Positions 61,488-64,000 of a stretch of DNA of 64,000 nucleotides are shown piece after piece (the stretch's first letter is position 1; every line of letters starts with the position of its first letter). Source of the stretch: Paenibacillus lutrae (GTDB lineage Bacteria > Bacillota > Bacilli > Paenibacillales > NBRC-103111). The translations under genes and the position numbers were made by a program. Under the pieces are notes generated by a model. It had not been told where the DNA came from. It made no database searches and saw only the letters and a list, made by a program, of their open reading frames with translations. Location: NCBI RefSeq assembly GCF_009757775.1, contig NZ_RHLK01000016.1, forward strand, positions 103,486 through 167,485, read 5' to 3'.

Positions 61488-64000
<2,513 letters not shown>

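Overview
The window looks like a chromosomal segment of a spore-forming, moderately GC-rich Firmicute close to Paenibacillus. The signs are AGGAGG-type ribosome sites, GTG/TTG starts, Fur boxes of the Bacillus type, a spore cortex-lytic (SleB/CwlJ-type) enzyme, a collagen-like exosporium-type protein and many U-tailed hairpin terminators. I saw no rRNA, tRNA, CRISPR array, transposase or prophage. Assignments were made by reading the sequence and recalling family motifs; no search was run.

Layout. 1-9 kb: a DEDDh exonuclease and a metallo-beta-lactamase-fold hydrolase (minus strand), an unrecognised two-gene pair, a large protein with a C-terminal methyltransferase domain, and a three-gene ABC transporter operon. 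9-12 kb: an NAD-salvage locus nrtR-pnuC-nadR with a candidate NrtR operator before nrtR and a near copy before pnuC. 12-15 kb: a polysaccharide deacetylase, a DedA protein and an iron-siderophore-binding lipoprotein. 15.6-30.7 kb: one large Fur-controlled siderophore operon. It holds a complete petrobactin-type set (asbA, B, C, D, E, F) interleaved with the schizokinen/rhizobactin-type hydroxamate set (dat, ddc, N-monooxygenase, acetyltransferase) and an MFS exporter. The expected product is a citrate siderophore with mixed 3,4-catecholate and hydroxamate arms. A beta-propeller phytase follows. 32-41 kb: housekeeping and stress genes (SDR, luciferase-like oxidoreductase, msrA, DUF3221 lipoprotein, metallophosphoesterase, TRM11-like methyltransferase, nitroreductase).

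41.9-55.9 kb is the most striking part: a tightly packed 14-gene biosynthetic cluster. It encodes a carrier protein, a stand-alone adenylation enzyme, a small cupin, a methionyl-tRNA-synthetase-like protein, a lysine/ornithine N-monooxygenase, a DUF3291 protein, an EctB-like diaminobutyrate aminotransferase, a glycine-oxidase-type flavoenzyme, an acetyltransferase, a periplasmic-binding-fold protein without a signal peptide, a BtrH-like papain-fold acyltransferase and a three-gene ABC exporter. The set N-monooxygenase + cupin + MetRS-like + DAO-type oxidase is the known hydrazine (N-N bond) forming machinery of actinomycete pathways such as s56-p1. I infer an undescribed N-N-bond natural product. 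56-64 kb: a cortex-lytic-type enzyme, a UvrD-type helicase, a cupin, an SDR, and the start of a long collagen-like repeat protein that runs off the window.

The two biosynthetic clusters share a logic: an AMP-ligase charges a free carrier protein, and a papain-fold protein with a Cys-His-Asp pattern (AsbE in one, BtrH-like in the other) is positioned to move the acyl group to an amine. A second theme is that several conserved enzymes here (NrtR, NadR, Ddc, AsbA, AsbB, the luciferase-like protein) carry in-frame low-complexity extensions or insertions, some still visible as short DNA repeats.
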